This document shows, piece by piece, positions 27,086 to 35,068 of a DNA stretch of 64,000 nt. The DNA comes from Paracoccus onchidii (GTDB lineage Bacteria > Pseudomonadota > Alphaproteobacteria > Rhodobacterales > Rhodobacteraceae), in NCBI RefSeq assembly GCF_028294535.1, contig NZ_JAQBIE010000011.1, positions 96,486 to 160,485 on the forward strand, in the 5' to 3' direction. The notes beneath the pieces were generated by a model, which did not search any database, was not told where the DNA came from, and saw only the letters and a program-made list of their open reading frames with translations. Every line of letters begins with the position of its first letter. Within the stretch, counting starts at the first letter, position 1. The translations under genes were made by a program, and so were the position numbers.

Positions 27086-28000
27086 ATGAACATCACCCTG
27101 CGTCAATTGCGCTACTTTCTGGCCCTGGCCGAACATGGTCATTTCACTCGGGCGGCTGAAACGGCACATGTGACCCAACCGGCCCTGTCCATGCAGATCA
27201 AGGCGCTGGAAGACGCCGCCGGTGCCAGTCTGGTCGAACGCACTTCTGCCGGGATCGTATTGACCCCACGAGGAAGACAGTTGGCCGCCGATGCAAGGCA
27301 GGTCATGGCGGCGATGTCCGGTCTTGAGCAAGGTTTGCGACAGCCCGGGCAGGGCGGTCGGCTGACATTGGGTATGATCCCGACGGTGGCGCCTTATCTG
27401 TTGCCTCAGGCTTTGCCGGTCTTGCGGGCACGCGATATTGGTCGCGATCTTCATCTGCGTGAGGCGCAGACCGACCGGTTGCTGGATGAGCTTGAAAACG
27501 GCCGGTTGGACGCCGCCGTGGTTGCGACACCTTCTGATCGCGACAATCTGTTGGCCACTCCGTTATTCGCCGATCGGTTTCTGTTGGCCGGCAGCGCCGA
27601 ACGCATCCGACAGTTTCAAGATGATCGCGATTCGCCTCGTCCCGAAGATCTTGACCCCGGACAATTGTTGTTGCTGGACGAAGGCCATTGTCTTGGCGAT
27701 CAGGCGTTGGAAGTATGTGGCATTGGCCGCCATCGCAGCCGCCTGGACCTCGGCGCCGCATCGTTGGCGACGCTGTGCAGGCTTGCCGCGCAGGGAATGG
27801 GTCTGACATTCCTTCCCGAAATTGCCCGGGCTCAGGAATTGGCGGCGGCACCCGGATTGGCAACGATCAGCTTTCCAGATCCCCAGCCGTCGCGGCAGGT
27901 GTTGTTGATGCGCCGCGCGACGACAAGCACGGCCGGATGGTTCGACGACTTGGCTCAGATATTGCAAAAGGCGGGGCGGGATCTGCGTTCAGCGGTGTGA
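27086..28000 (+). CDS. oxyR: OxyR, LysR-type peroxide sensor
   Basis: 304 residues. The N-terminal winged helix (RQLRYFLALAEHGHFTRAAE, then TQPALSMQIKALE) is followed by a substrate-binding-like domain. Two cysteines in EGHCLGDQALEVCG (residues 202 and 211) have the same 9-residue spacing as Cys199/Cys208 of E. coli OxyR, the peroxide-sensing disulfide. It activates peroxide-defence genes. The convergent neighbour encodes a peroxiredoxin, though it has its own promoter on the far side. Confidence 0.93.
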   Translation: MNITLRQLRYFLALAEHGHFTRAAETAHVTQPALSMQIKALEDAAGASLVERTSAGIVLTPRGRQLAADARQVMAAMSGLEQGLRQPGQGGRLTLGMIPTVAPYLLPQALPVLRARDIGRDLHLREAQTDRLLDELENGRLDAAVVATPSDRDNLLATPLFADRFLLAGSAERIRQFQDDRDSPRPEDLDPGQLLLLDEGHCLGDQALEVCGIGRHRSRLDLGAASLATLCRLAAQGMGLTFLPEIARAQELAAAPGLATISFPDPQPSRQVLLMRRATTSTAGWFDDLAQILQKAGRDLRSAV

Positions 28001-28012
28001 ATGAAAGAAAAC

Positions 28013-28032
28013 GGGGCCGCATATGCGGCCCC
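28013..28032 (-). terminator. Intrinsic terminator of the peroxiredoxin gene
   Basis: Palindrome GGGGCCGCATATGCGGCCCC; on the minus strand it is followed by GTTTTCTTTC. It sits between the convergent oxyR and peroxiredoxin genes. Confidence 0.85.
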
Positions 28033-28060
28033 GCCATCATGTTCGACTGTCCCGAGCCGA

Positions 28061-28609
28061 TCAGGCCGGTTCGCCAACCTTGGCCTTTTGCAAATAGCCC
28101 AGAACCGTTTCAGGCGAGGATTCCCCATAGGGATCCTCGGCGTGGTTGTCTGCGCGGCCCGGTTCCTCGAACCATGCTTCGACAACTCCGTCATTGATGA
28201 CAGCTGCATAGCGCCAGCTGCGGGCACCGAATCCCAGATTGTCCTTGCGCACCAGCATGCCGGCTTTTTCAGTGAATTCACCCGATCCGTCGGGGATGAC
28301 ATTCACATTCGCCAGACCCTGCGACTTGGCCCATTGGTTCATGACGAAACTGTCATTCACCGACATGCAATAGATCGCATCGATGCCCAGAGCGCGCATT
28401 TCGTCGAACGCCTTTTCAAATCCCGGCAGCTGATAGGTCGAGCATGTCGGAGTGAACGCACCGGGCAACGAGAACAGCACGACGCGCTTGCCTTTGAAAT
28501 AGTCGTCCGTGGTCAGCGTTTCCCAGCGAAACGGGTTGGGCCCGCCGATCGATTCGTCGCGCACGCGGGTTTGAAAGCTGACTTGCGGAAGTGTATCACC
28601 GATTTTCAT
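28061..28609 (-). CDS. Peroxiredoxin (Prx5 type)
   Basis: 182 residues. The peroxidatic Cys56 sits in LPGAFTPTCSTYQLPGF, with the Thr and Arg of the active site in place; a second Cys (about 81) follows in IDAIYCMSVND. It reduces peroxides using glutaredoxin or thioredoxin, here without a fused glutaredoxin domain. Likely part of the OxyR regulon by position, but no OxyR site was identified. Confidence 0.93.
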   Translation of the reverse strand: MKIGDTLPQVSFQTRVRDESIGGPNPFRWETLTTDDYFKGKRVVLFSLPGAFTPTCSTYQLPGFEKAFDEMRALGIDAIYCMSVNDSFVMNQWAKSQGLANVNVIPDGSGEFTEKAGMLVRKDNLGFGARSWRYAAVINDGVVEAWFEEPGRADNHAEDPYGESSPETVLGYLQKAKVGEPA

Positions 28610-28758
28610 TGAATTGTCCTTTCAGCATGAATCTGCCTCCTCCCATTTGCCTTGTGCCGCGATGCGGCAACAGGGATATGCACGTGCAGCATGGACAGCG
28701 CCGTTGATCAAGCCCCCTTCAAACGTTAAGTAGGAAAAAAAGCTTCGAAAGATTGATC

Positions 28759-29718
28759 ATGTCCGATCAGACCGCTTCCCAGCCGCCACGCCTGCGGCAT
28801 CCTGAAAAGGCCCATCGGGCCGATCAGAGCCAGCCACGCAAGCCGGACTGGATCCGCGTGAAAGCGCCGACCTCTGAAGGTTACAAGCAAACGCGCGATA
28901 TCCTGCGAGAAAACCGCCTTTCGACCGTTTGCGAAGAGGCCGGCTGCCCCAATGTCGGCGAATGTTGGAGCCAGGGCCACGCCACCATGATGATCATGGG
29001 CGAAATCTGTACCCGTGGCTGTTCATTCTGCAACGTCATCACCGGTCGCCCGGATGCCCTGGATGTGTTCGAACCGGGCAGGGTGGCGCATGCTGTTCAG
29101 AAACTGGGCCTGAATCATGTGGTCATCACTTCGGTCGACCGCGACGATCTGGATGATGGCGGTGCCGAACATTTCGCCCAAACCATTCGCGCGATCCGTC
29201 ATCGTTCACCCGCATCGACCATCGAGGTGCTGACACCGGACTTCCTCAAATCAAAGCCCGGCGCACTGGAAACCGTCGTCGAGGCGCGGCCCGATGTGTT
29301 CAACCATAATCTGGAGACGGTGCCGGGGCTTTACCCCTCGGTGCGGCCCGGCGCGCGCTATTTCCATTCGTTGCGTCTGCTTCAAAGGGTTAAGGAACTG
29401 GACCCCGGCATGTTTACCAAATCGGGTATCATGGTTGGGCTGGGCGAAGACCGGCAGGGCGTGCTTCAGGTGATGGATGACATGCGCGCTGCCGATGTCG
29501 ATTTCATGACGATCGGCCAATATCTGCAACCGACGCCGAAGCATCACCGTCTTGATCGCTTCGTCACGCCGGAAGAATTCGCCAGCTATGAAAAAGCCGC
29601 ATTTGGTAAAGGGTTCCTGATGGTTTCGGCAACTCCGCTGACGCGATCATCCTATCATGCCGGCGACGACTTTGCGCGGCTTCGTTCCGCGCGCCTGGAA
29701 AAGCTGGGCCGCGCCTGA
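28759..29718 (+). CDS. lipA: Lipoyl synthase
   Basis: About 319 residues from the ATG at 28759; the frame also opens at an upstream TTG. Radical-SAM enzyme inserting two sulfurs into octanoyl groups of pyruvate and 2-oxoglutarate dehydrogenases. Both Fe-S clusters are visible: auxiliary [14 protein letters not shown] and radical [30 protein letters not shown] and [14 protein letters not shown] are further family motifs. Full length. Confidence 0.97.
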   Translation: MSDQTASQPPRLRHPEKAHRADQSQPRKPDWIRVKAPTSEGYKQTRDILRENRLSTVCEEAGCPNVGECWSQGHATMMIMGEICTRGCSFCNVITGRPDALDVFEPGRVAHAVQKLGLNHVVITSVDRDDLDDGGAEHFAQTIRAIRHRSPASTIEVLTPDFLKSKPGALETVVEARPDVFNHNLETVPGLYPSVRPGARYFHSLRLLQRVKELDPGMFTKSGIMVGLGEDRQGVLQVMDDMRAADVDFMTIGQYLQPTPKHHRLDRFVTPEEFASYEKAAFGKGFLMVSATPLTRSSYHAGDDFARLRSARLEKLGRA

Positions 29719-29873
29719 CGGGTTCCAGGCTGACAGAGTCCGGGCGTCAAGGCCCGGGCACCGGGGCGGGTGTTTTCCGTTTCAGTGTCGTGTTTCATCC
29801 GCCATACGCATTCTTCAGATCACCTCTTGCATATCCTGTTTGATCTGCGTAAACGCAGCGAAGGCAATGGTTT

Positions 29874-29957
29874 GCCCGAGTGGCGGAATGGTAGACGCAG
29901 CGGATTCAAAATCCGCCGCCGCAAGGCATGCCGGTTCGAGTCCGGCCTCGGGTACCA
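29874..29957 (+). tRNA. tRNA-Leu (anticodon CAA)
   Basis: An acceptor stem GCCCGAG/CTCGGGT, discriminator A and encoded CCA can be folded, with anticodon loop TTCAAAA (anticodon CAA), a class II variable arm and the T arm GCCGGTTCGAGTCCGGC. 84 nt including CCA. Its 3' end points at the prophage integrase gene 83 bp away, so it is the probable attachment site; the tRNA itself is intact on this side. Confidence 0.95.
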
Positions 29958-30039
29958 AAGCAAAAACAACAGCTTAGACGCAATGTCGCGACAGGTTGTT
30001 GGTACGGGGGACGGCGAGTCCCAATGGCTTTTCCCACTT

Positions 30040-31065
30040 TCACTGTTCACCCCCTGTTCGTTCTTTCATCGAATGACCGGCCCGAGATAGAATCTTGCGA
30101 TTTGCGCGGCGGCGGTAGTATGCGACCATTTCTGCGCTTTGATTGGTGATTGCCTGGATCTGTGCATCTGAGCATCCGGCCTCGGCCAAACGGATAATCG
30201 CAAGCTTGCGAAGGCCATGCAGTGAGTATGGGGCGGCCCGTTCGCCAAGGTCTTTTCGCCAAGCCCGGAATGCCTTTTCCACGATGTCATACCCGACTGG
30301 CTGGGTTAGGTTCTTTCCGATCACATAAGCGCCCGACACTGGCAAGCTTTCGATGTAGGCGCGTAGCTGTGTGGGGCAGAATACCTCATAGGCTTCATCG
30401 CTCTTTTCATCGGTGACTGTCATCCATTCCCCGGCAAACTGATCACGGCGCATCAGGATTGCGGCCTGTGGTCGCTGCCCGGTCCCGAGGATCAGTTCGG
30501 CGGCGCTGCGAACCCGTTCCGGGGCGGTGTCCAGCTTCTTGACCATCCAAGCGGGCCAAGGCTCGAATTCTCGCTGCTTGCCATACAGGTCGATGCCGGA
30601 TGCGACATTCTCGATCTTCCAGCCAAGTTTGCGGATCGCGAAGTTCAGCAGCAGGCGAACCACCTGAATATACCAGTCAGCCTTGCGCGGAGTGTCAGCG
30701 TATTTGGCGTGCACATCCATCAGCGCCTTGCGCGTCATCTGCCGGACGGATTTATCGGCGTTCTTTTCCAAGATGCGCTCCATGATCCGGTCATATTCCT
30801 TGCGTGTGCCTGCCGCCAGCTTGCGATACTTGGCAGAGGATCGATAGGCAGTGATCAGTTCTCGCCACGTGTCCCTTTGCTTCGGCTTCACCTTCTCGGA
30901 TGTGCCCGACCTGATCGCCCAATATTCGGTGGAAAATTCAGGGCTGTCGATGTCATCGGGCAGGCGAACAAACCGCTCCCGTCGCTTACCACCATCGGTC
31001 CAAACTTTGCGGAAATAGACGCGTCCGGATTTGATCGCGACATATGGCGGCAGGTTCTTCCTCAC
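30040..31065 (-). CDS. int: Prophage integrase (tyrosine recombinase)
   Basis: 341 residues. Catalytic residues are recognisable: Arg198 in LILGTGQRPQAA, His283 and Arg286 in YSLHGLRKLA, and the nucleophile Tyr316 or 317 in MVAYYRRRA. The N-terminal arm- and core-binding domain is at about 60-160. It would catalyse integration at the adjacent tRNA-Leu. Last gene of the leftward early operon; it overlaps the excisionase-like gene by 4 nt. Confidence 0.94.
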   Translation of the reverse strand: MRKNLPPYVAIKSGRVYFRKVWTDGGKRRERFVRLPDDIDSPEFSTEYWAIRSGTSEKVKPKQRDTWRELITAYRSSAKYRKLAAGTRKEYDRIMERILEKNADKSVRQMTRKALMDVHAKYADTPRKADWYIQVVRLLLNFAIRKLGWKIENVASGIDLYGKQREFEPWPAWMVKKLDTAPERVRSAAELILGTGQRPQAAILMRRDQFAGEWMTVTDEKSDEAYEVFCPTQLRAYIESLPVSGAYVIGKNLTQPVGYDIVEKAFRAWRKDLGERAAPYSLHGLRKLAIIRLAEAGCSDAQIQAITNQSAEMVAYYRRRANRKILSRAGHSMKERTGGEQ

Positions 31066-31265
31066 AGGTCAAAATCCTCAGATGGGCGCACAAATTCACC
31101 ACGCATGGTAGCGCGGATCTGTTCAACGTCCCAACGCTGGTGGCGGACGGGGCCCGGCAATGCCCCGGCCTCGACCAGACTGCGAAATTCTGTTGGCTTC
31201 ATGTCCAGCATCTTTGCTGCCGTATTGGCGCTGGCGAACATGGGCTGCATGTCAGGCCGTCTCAT
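31062..31265 (-). CDS. Excisionase-like small DNA-binding protein
   Basis: 67 residues from MRRPDMQPMFASANTA. AAKMLDMKPTEFRSLVEAGALPGPVRHQRWDVEQIRATM is a MerR-like winged helix of the kind used by phage excisionases and AlpA-like proteins (recognition helix, then a wing with a Trp/Asp). It is coupled to int by a 4-nt overlap, the usual xis-int arrangement. Confidence 0.7.
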   Translation of the reverse strand: MRRPDMQPMFASANTAAKMLDMKPTEFRSLVEAGALPGPVRHQRWDVEQIRATMRGEFVRPSEDFDL

Positions 31266-31266
31266 G

Positions 31267-31500
31267 CTATTCCCCCATTGCGATTTTGCGTAGCTGAACA
31301 AGATCCATGTCCAGCATCCTGCACATGGCCTTGAATGCCTCTGCTGCGGTGTGGCCTGCATAGAAGGCACGATCGTCTTCAGCCCATGCGAGAAACGTTG
31401 CGGCGGTGATCAGATCATCAACAAAGGCTGATCGGTCGTATCCCGGCAACCGCCCGCCTTTGCTGATGTATCGATCGGCTATCCTGGAATTGGTTTGCAT
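31267..31500 (-). CDS. Small phage protein of unknown role
   Basis: 77 residues from MQTNSRIADRYISKGG; an upstream ATG at 31521 is also possible. Mixed helical protein with FVDDLITAATFLAWAEDDRA and a C-terminal MLDMDLVQLRKIAMGE. No family recognised. It ends 2 nt before the excisionase-like start, so it belongs to the leftward early operon. Confidence 0.65.
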   Translation of the reverse strand: MQTNSRIADRYISKGGRLPGYDRSAFVDDLITAATFLAWAEDDRAFYAGHTAAEAFKAMCRMLDMDLVQLRKIAMGE

Positions 31501-31502
31501 GG

Positions 31503-31748
31503 CTATACTGCTTTCCCGCATCCGCAATCGCCGGCATAGTGGCAGGCCCAGCAATATTCGTCGCCCTGAACCGGATCGGGGTGACGGTGCGTGCGGGCGG
31601 GATCGTTTGCGCTGTGTCGGAAGTGATCCAACGCCGCTTCTTCGGCGGCACTTTCGATCAGGCTCTCGACCGACCGCCCGAGCTTCTGGGCAATGGCGTG
31701 CAGGCGGCGGTCGGCAGATTCATCCAGTGAGATGTGATAGCTGTTCAT
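31503..31748 (-). CDS. Ribbon-helix-helix-like protein with a C-terminal Cys cluster
   Basis: 81 residues behind GGAGG. The start MNSYHISLDESADRRLHAIA, continuing QKLGRSVESLIESAAEEA, has the strand-helix-helix pattern of RHH DNA-binding proteins. The C-terminus carries YCWACHYAGDCGCGKA, four Cys and one His that could bind zinc or iron. It is coupled to the methyltransferase-like gene by a 4-nt overlap. Role unknown; a small early regulator is plausible. Confidence 0.65.
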   Translation of the reverse strand: MNSYHISLDESADRRLHAIAQKLGRSVESLIESAAEEAALDHFRHSANDPARTHRHPDPVQGDEYCWACHYAGDCGCGKAV

Positions 31749-32443
31749 GCTACTTCCTCCAGTGCTGTTGCGCCCCATTGATCCGCGCAGGCATCCGCGA
31801 CACCCTCGAAGGTGCGGCTGCGTATTTTCCAGCGATCGGGGCCGGGTGGTGCGCGATGGACGGCATTCCACGCCTTCCATTCCGCGCTGCCCTTCTCGGG
31901 TTCTTTGAGGCGGTTGGTTTCTGTCAGTTGCGGCAAGCCGCGAAGGTAAAAGCCGGTGGCCTTGTAGGCCGGTTCGCCAAACCAGAAGGGCTGGACGATC
32001 TGGGGTGAGGGCAAGTCCGGCGGCATCCGATCTTGCGCCAGGTCATTCATTTCGGGGTTCTCGATCGCGACCCGCTCGATCGGGGCGCGCCAACAATCGA
32101 TGAACAGGCTGACCCCTTCTTCAAATTCTGCCCGCAGGTCCTGGACCGTGCGGCCCTTTGGCAGCTTCTTGGGCGGCGTCCATTTGCCCGGCCCAGACAT
32201 CCAGCGCCGGCCGGATCGGCACAGGCGGGTGCAGGGCGGGTGCATGACGGCAAGCAGGTCCCAGCCATCGTCCAGCAGGTCGCGAACATCGCCACGGATA
32301 TGACGGTTGCTGCCATCCTCGGCCGGAAGCAGATCGCATGACCAGACATCGTGGCCGCGGCGTTCGAATGCGCGGCGCATGACGCCCGAGGTTTCGCACG
32401 CGATCAGGATCTTCATGGTCGTTGTATGCTGGGTGCCAAACAT
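31745..32443 (-). CDS. Phage DNA methyltransferase-like protein
   Basis: Up to 232 residues; the start is either the ATG at 32443 or the one at 32416 (MKILIACETSGVMRRAF), which fits the fold better. ILIACETSGVMRRAFERRGH with SCDLLPAED is the SAM-binding motif of C5-cytosine-methyltransferase-like proteins, and AVMHPPCTRLCRSG corresponds to the catalytic PC motif. Later C5-MTase motifs (ENV-like and the target-recognition region) are weak or changed (AIENPEMN). Such short proteins are common in phage early operons and may protect against host restriction. Activity not assured. Confidence 0.6.
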   Translation of the reverse strand: MFGTQHTTTMKILIACETSGVMRRAFERRGHDVWSCDLLPAEDGSNRHIRGDVRDLLDDGWDLLAVMHPPCTRLCRSGRRWMSGPGKWTPPKKLPKGRTVQDLRAEFEEGVSLFIDCWRAPIERVAIENPEMNDLAQDRMPPDLPSPQIVQPFWFGEPAYKATGFYLRGLPQLTETNRLKEPEKGSAEWKAWNAVHRAPPGPDRWKIRSRTFEGVADACADQWGATALEEVA

Positions 32444-32447
32444 CGGA

Positions 32448-32630
32448 TCAGGTGAACATCCAGACGGCCAGTGCGCCGCCGCCGATCATGCAGGCGGTGG
32501 CCACCGAAATTGTGAGGATGTCGCCCTTGGTCACTGCCTGCAGCGGGGTCTGGTCGTCGGTGTCGGCAAAGGCCGGCAGGTCGATGGGCAGGTTGTCGGT
32601 GCTGTGCGGCGCGTGATCATGCTGTTGCAT
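32448..32630 (-). CDS. Small single-pass membrane protein
   Basis: 60 residues from MQQHDHAPHS. A polar N-terminus is followed by one helix near the end (ILTISVATACMIGGGALAVW). It overlaps the next gene's stop by one base. Together with that gene it starts the leftward early operon. No family recognised; superinfection exclusion is possible but unsupported. Confidence 0.55.
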   Translation of the reverse strand: MQQHDHAPHSTDNLPIDLPAFADTDDQTPLQAVTKGDILTISVATACMIGGGALAVWMFT

Positions 32631-32854
32631 CACCGTGCCTCCGCGATTGCGGCCACGCATTCCGCGCCGCGATAGTCGCCGCAGGTGTCGGGATGGGTCG
32701 GCCTGTCGATGGCCCACAGAGCCAAAAGCACAAGGGTGATCACGGCACCGCCGATCACGAGGGCAGCGACGAGGGGCAAGCCGATGTCCTGATCGGCGCC
32801 TGCCTTATTAGTCGGTATGGCTTGATTGGAAGTGCAGGGCATTGGTTGCTCCAT
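32630..32854 (-). CDS. Small single-pass membrane protein
   Basis: 74 residues from 32854, or 70 from 32842, where GGAG is better placed. One helix (LPLVAALVIGGAVITLVLLALWAI), then a short outer part with two Cys (DTCGDYRGAECVAA) that could form a disulfide. First gene after the left early promoter. Unknown role. Confidence 0.6.
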   Translation of the reverse strand: MEQPMPCTSNQAIPTNKAGADQDIGLPLVAALVIGGAVITLVLLALWAIDRPTHPDTCGDYRGAECVAAIAEAR

Positions 32855-32882
32855 CGGGGTGCGATGGAGGGTAAAATGCCCA

Positions 32883-32898
32883 ACAGGAATATTCCTGT
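32883..32898. promoter_or_regulatory. Left early operator (OL-like) and promoter
   Basis: Perfect 16-bp palindrome ACAGGAATATTCCTGT. On the minus strand a consensus TTGACA (-35) overlaps its edge (32896-32901), so bound repressor would block the leftward early operon starting at 32854. A single half-site CAGGAATA lies at 32918-32925. The same core occurs at 33445-33458 in the repressor/cro gap. Confidence 0.8.
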
Positions 32899-33083
32899 CA
32901 ATGATAAATATTCACAGCAGGAATAAATTGCGCTGCACGCAATGGTTGTGCCTTGCCTCTGCGCCCGGTTGGGTGCAGGTTGTTGCCGTTATGTTCTATT
33001 TCGAGGGGGCGGTGTATTGGGGTTGGTTGTGAGATTTGAGGAGGCGTTGCGGAGGATGAGCAACGATCAGTTTGCCGAGTTTC

Positions 33084-33383
33084 TTAACCTTCTTTCGAAG
33101 AGTGGGGAGCTAGCATCTCTGCCATGTCAATCCAGCCCTGCTGACGTTCAGGGGGAAGGCGGCGAAACGCAGAAAGTATAGCGTTCTCTGGCCCTGTTCT
33201 AGATTCTCCAACCAAATCGGCAAGTGTTATATCCAGCGCTTCCGCAATCTTGTTGAGGGTTCGAAGCGTTACGCCATCAAAGCCCTGTTCGATTTTTGAC
33301 ACAGTTGGTTGTTCAACGTCTGCCATCTCGGCGACGTCTTTCTGTGTGAGGCCCCTGGCCAGGCGTATTTGCTTCAGGTTCAT
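33084..33383 (-). CDS. CI-like XRE-family prophage repressor
   Basis: 99 residues from MNLKQIRLARGL. N-terminal helix-turn-helix of the XRE type (GLTQKDVAEMADVEQPTVSK, then IEQGFDGVTLRTLNKIAEAL). The short C-terminus (ILSAFRRLPPERQQGWIDMA) has no S24 autoprotease. SOS-type self-cleavage is therefore not possible and induction must work otherwise. It faces the cro-like gene and probably binds the two GGAATATTCC operators. The 229-bp gap on its 3' side holds the left operator and no convincing gene. Confidence 0.85.
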   Translation of the reverse strand: MNLKQIRLARGLTQKDVAEMADVEQPTVSKIEQGFDGVTLRTLNKIAEALDITLADLVGESRTGPENAILSAFRRLPPERQQGWIDMAEMLAPHSSKEG

Positions 33384-33444
33384 TTGATCATTGTCCGGCA
33401 ACCTGTTGGTAACGGCAAACACGCAGCAAGAATTATATGCTTGA

Positions 33445-33458
33445 CGGGAATATTCCTG
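33445..33458. promoter_or_regulatory. Right early operator (OR-like) between repressor and cro-like genes
   Basis: CGGGAATATTCCTG, near-palindrome with the same GGAATATTCC core as the left site. It overlaps a TTGACG -35 (33441-33446) and precedes a TACGAT -10 (33466-33471) for the rightward cro-like gene. On the other strand a consensus TATAAT (33432-33437) is the likely -10 of the repressor gene. One site therefore controls both directions. Confidence 0.75.
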
Positions 33459-33476
33459 ACATGCATACGATGCGCC

Positions 33477-33722
33477 ATGATGACACTCAGCCAACATCTT
33501 GAGAGCACCGGGGAAACGCAGTCAGCGTTTGCCGCACGAGTTGGTGTTCAACAAGGAACCATTTCAAAGCTTGTCAGGCAGCAAATCACGCCAAGCTTCA
33601 AGCTTGCTCAAAAAATCGAGGCTGCGACATCAGGAAATGTCGCGGTTTCAAGTTGGGTGTTGTCGTTCACAACAAATAGCGAGTTCTCCCATGTTAAATC
33701 CCAAGACAACGACGCAGCGTGA
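33477..33722 (+). CDS. Cro-like helix-turn-helix protein
   Basis: 81 residues from the first of two adjacent ATGs (33477, 33480). ESTGETQSAFAARVGVQQGT, continuing ISKLVRQQITPSFKLAQKIE, is a Cro/YdaS-type helix-turn-helix. It is divergent from the CI-like gene. No Shine-Dalgarno is visible and the predicted -10 ends 5 nt before the ATG, so the mRNA may be leaderless. Confidence 0.8.
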   Translation: MMTLSQHLESTGETQSAFAARVGVQQGTISKLVRQQITPSFKLAQKIEAATSGNVAVSSWVLSFTTNSEFSHVKSQDNDAA

Positions 33723-34026
33723 TCGCTGTGCGCGTCAAATGTCCCATGCCAATCTGCTTGACGGTCGTGGGCGCGGTCACAGGCATATCCGCCGCGCCCA
33801 CGTTCATGCGCATCGCCCCGATCGGGCGGTGTTCCTGCAACGGTGGTCGTTGCTGATGATCGCCAGCTTTGACAGCCGCGAAGCCTGCGCCGTGCATTTC
33901 GGCGTGACCTTTCAGACGGCCTGCAACTGGTTCGACGGTTTAAACGCGCCCTATGGCCATCACGTCGATTTCGCCCATGCAAGCCTGTCAGGCTTTTCCA
34001 AGGTCATGCGGGAGGAGAAAACGTGA
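33691..34026 (+). CDS. Phage early protein of unknown role, probable DNA-binding
   Basis: 111 residues from MLNPKTTTQRDR, overlapping the cro-like gene by 32 nt; a later ATG at 33742 is an alternative. It is basic and His-rich at the N-terminus (GRGRGHRHIRRAHVHAHRP). The helix-turn-helix-like ACAVHFGVTFQTACNWFDG suggests DNA binding. Position after cro suggests an early regulator or replication helper. Confidence 0.6.
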   Translation: MLNPKTTTQRDRCARQMSHANLLDGRGRGHRHIRRAHVHAHRPDRAVFLQRWSLLMIASFDSREACAVHFGVTFQTACNWFDGLNAPYGHHVDFAHASLSGFSKVMREEKT

Positions 34027-34031
34027 GTTGC

Positions 34032-34982
34032 CTATCCACTTACAAGGGCGTGGAACTCGGTTTCACCGAGGATTTGAATAGGCTGCCCATCCGCAATAAG
34101 TTCCTCGGCTTTCCGGTGCTTGCTGCTTTTGTCGTGCCCGTTCAAAACCTCAAGGTCTTGATCGCCGACAACGAGAATGTTGAGCTTTTTCGATACGCCC
34201 GTCCGAACAGTAAGGCCGGACTGCGCAGCAATCTGAGCGGCTTCATCGCGAGACATGCCCAACTTGCCTGTAAAACACACAGTTTTACCGTGAAGCGGCC
34301 CGGCTTCGTTTCCGGGGATCGACACTCGTTTGGGGTAGCTGCGTTTGGTAGGATTGCGCGTAAGTATGCTGTCAAAGGCTACCCCGAGCCGTTCCTCTGC
34401 GAGCAGCACGACCTGTGCTGCTGCTCTGGCATCCTCTCCGGCGTCGTGGTGATCGAAGTCGAGACGGAGTTCGTTCTTCAAGTTCGCGAGCCCGTGTCCG
34501 CCGTTGCCTTTAAATTCAGGCCAGGCGCGACGGGCGATCTGAACGCTGTCGATCCATTGGCTTTTGATCTTTTCTATCGCGGCCAAATCACAGGCGCCAT
34601 TAAAGGCGCCTCGATCGAACGTGCTGTGCTGAATGAGGATGTGGCGGTTGAGGAAATCAGACAATGTGCCGAAAATTTCAGGGAACGCCGGTGCTCCGGC
34701 GACCTTGCGGTGGTTGATGCCATGGAGGTCGATATTGAACCTCGCGAAGTTTTCTCGAGGGTTCACGAAGCAGCTGTAAGTTCTGATTGTGTTGTCGTGA
34801 TCAACGAGAGCAAGGCCGATCTGACAGATGCTGTGGCTATTTTCGTTTGCGGTCTCAACATCGACGGCAACAAATTTATAGCTCGTGCCAAGGAAGTCGA
34901 GGTCATAGTTCGATCTTCTCTTGGCAGCATAGGCCTCAATGGCGGTCGCGCCGATCTTCTTCTTCTTGAACAAACCAAACAC
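34032..34982 (-). CDS. DnaQ-like 3'-5' exonuclease with C-terminal BRCT domain
   Basis: 316 residues. The DEDDh exonuclease fold is clear: FVAVDVETAN (Asp41, Glu43), LIQHSTFDRGAF, and HHDAGEDARAAAQ. A BRCT domain follows from about 229 (LHGKTVCFTGKLGMSRDEAA, then LNILVVGDQDLEVLNG). The same pairing occurs in free-standing epsilon-like exonucleases thought to act in DNA repair. It is the only leftward gene between the early and replication genes, and its codons are richer in A/T at third positions than its neighbours. It looks like a cargo gene with its own promoter in the 34983-35330 gap. Confidence 0.85.
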   Translation of the reverse strand: MFGLFKKKKIGATAIEAYAAKRRSNYDLDFLGTSYKFVAVDVETANENSHSICQIGLALVDHDNTIRTYSCFVNPRENFARFNIDLHGINHRKVAGAPAFPEIFGTLSDFLNRHILIQHSTFDRGAFNGACDLAAIEKIKSQWIDSVQIARRAWPEFKGNGGHGLANLKNELRLDFDHHDAGEDARAAAQVVLLAEERLGVAFDSILTRNPTKRSYPKRVSIPGNEAGPLHGKTVCFTGKLGMSRDEAAQIAAQSGLTVRTGVSKKLNILVVGDQDLEVLNGHDKSSKHRKAEELIADGQPIQILGETEFHALVSG

Positions 34983-35068
34983 TGTCTACTCCACACAGAT
35001 TCGCAAACGGGTATGTCCGCACAATATCCAGTAGCGATTGGCCCTGTCTACGCTGGGGTTTCTATCTA

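Noticed and set aside
33056..33181. Short plus-strand frame behind GGAGG, antisense to the repressor 3' end
   Set aside because: Good ribosome site, but only 41 codons, overlaps the repressor gene by nearly 100 nt and has no promoter of its own that I can see.
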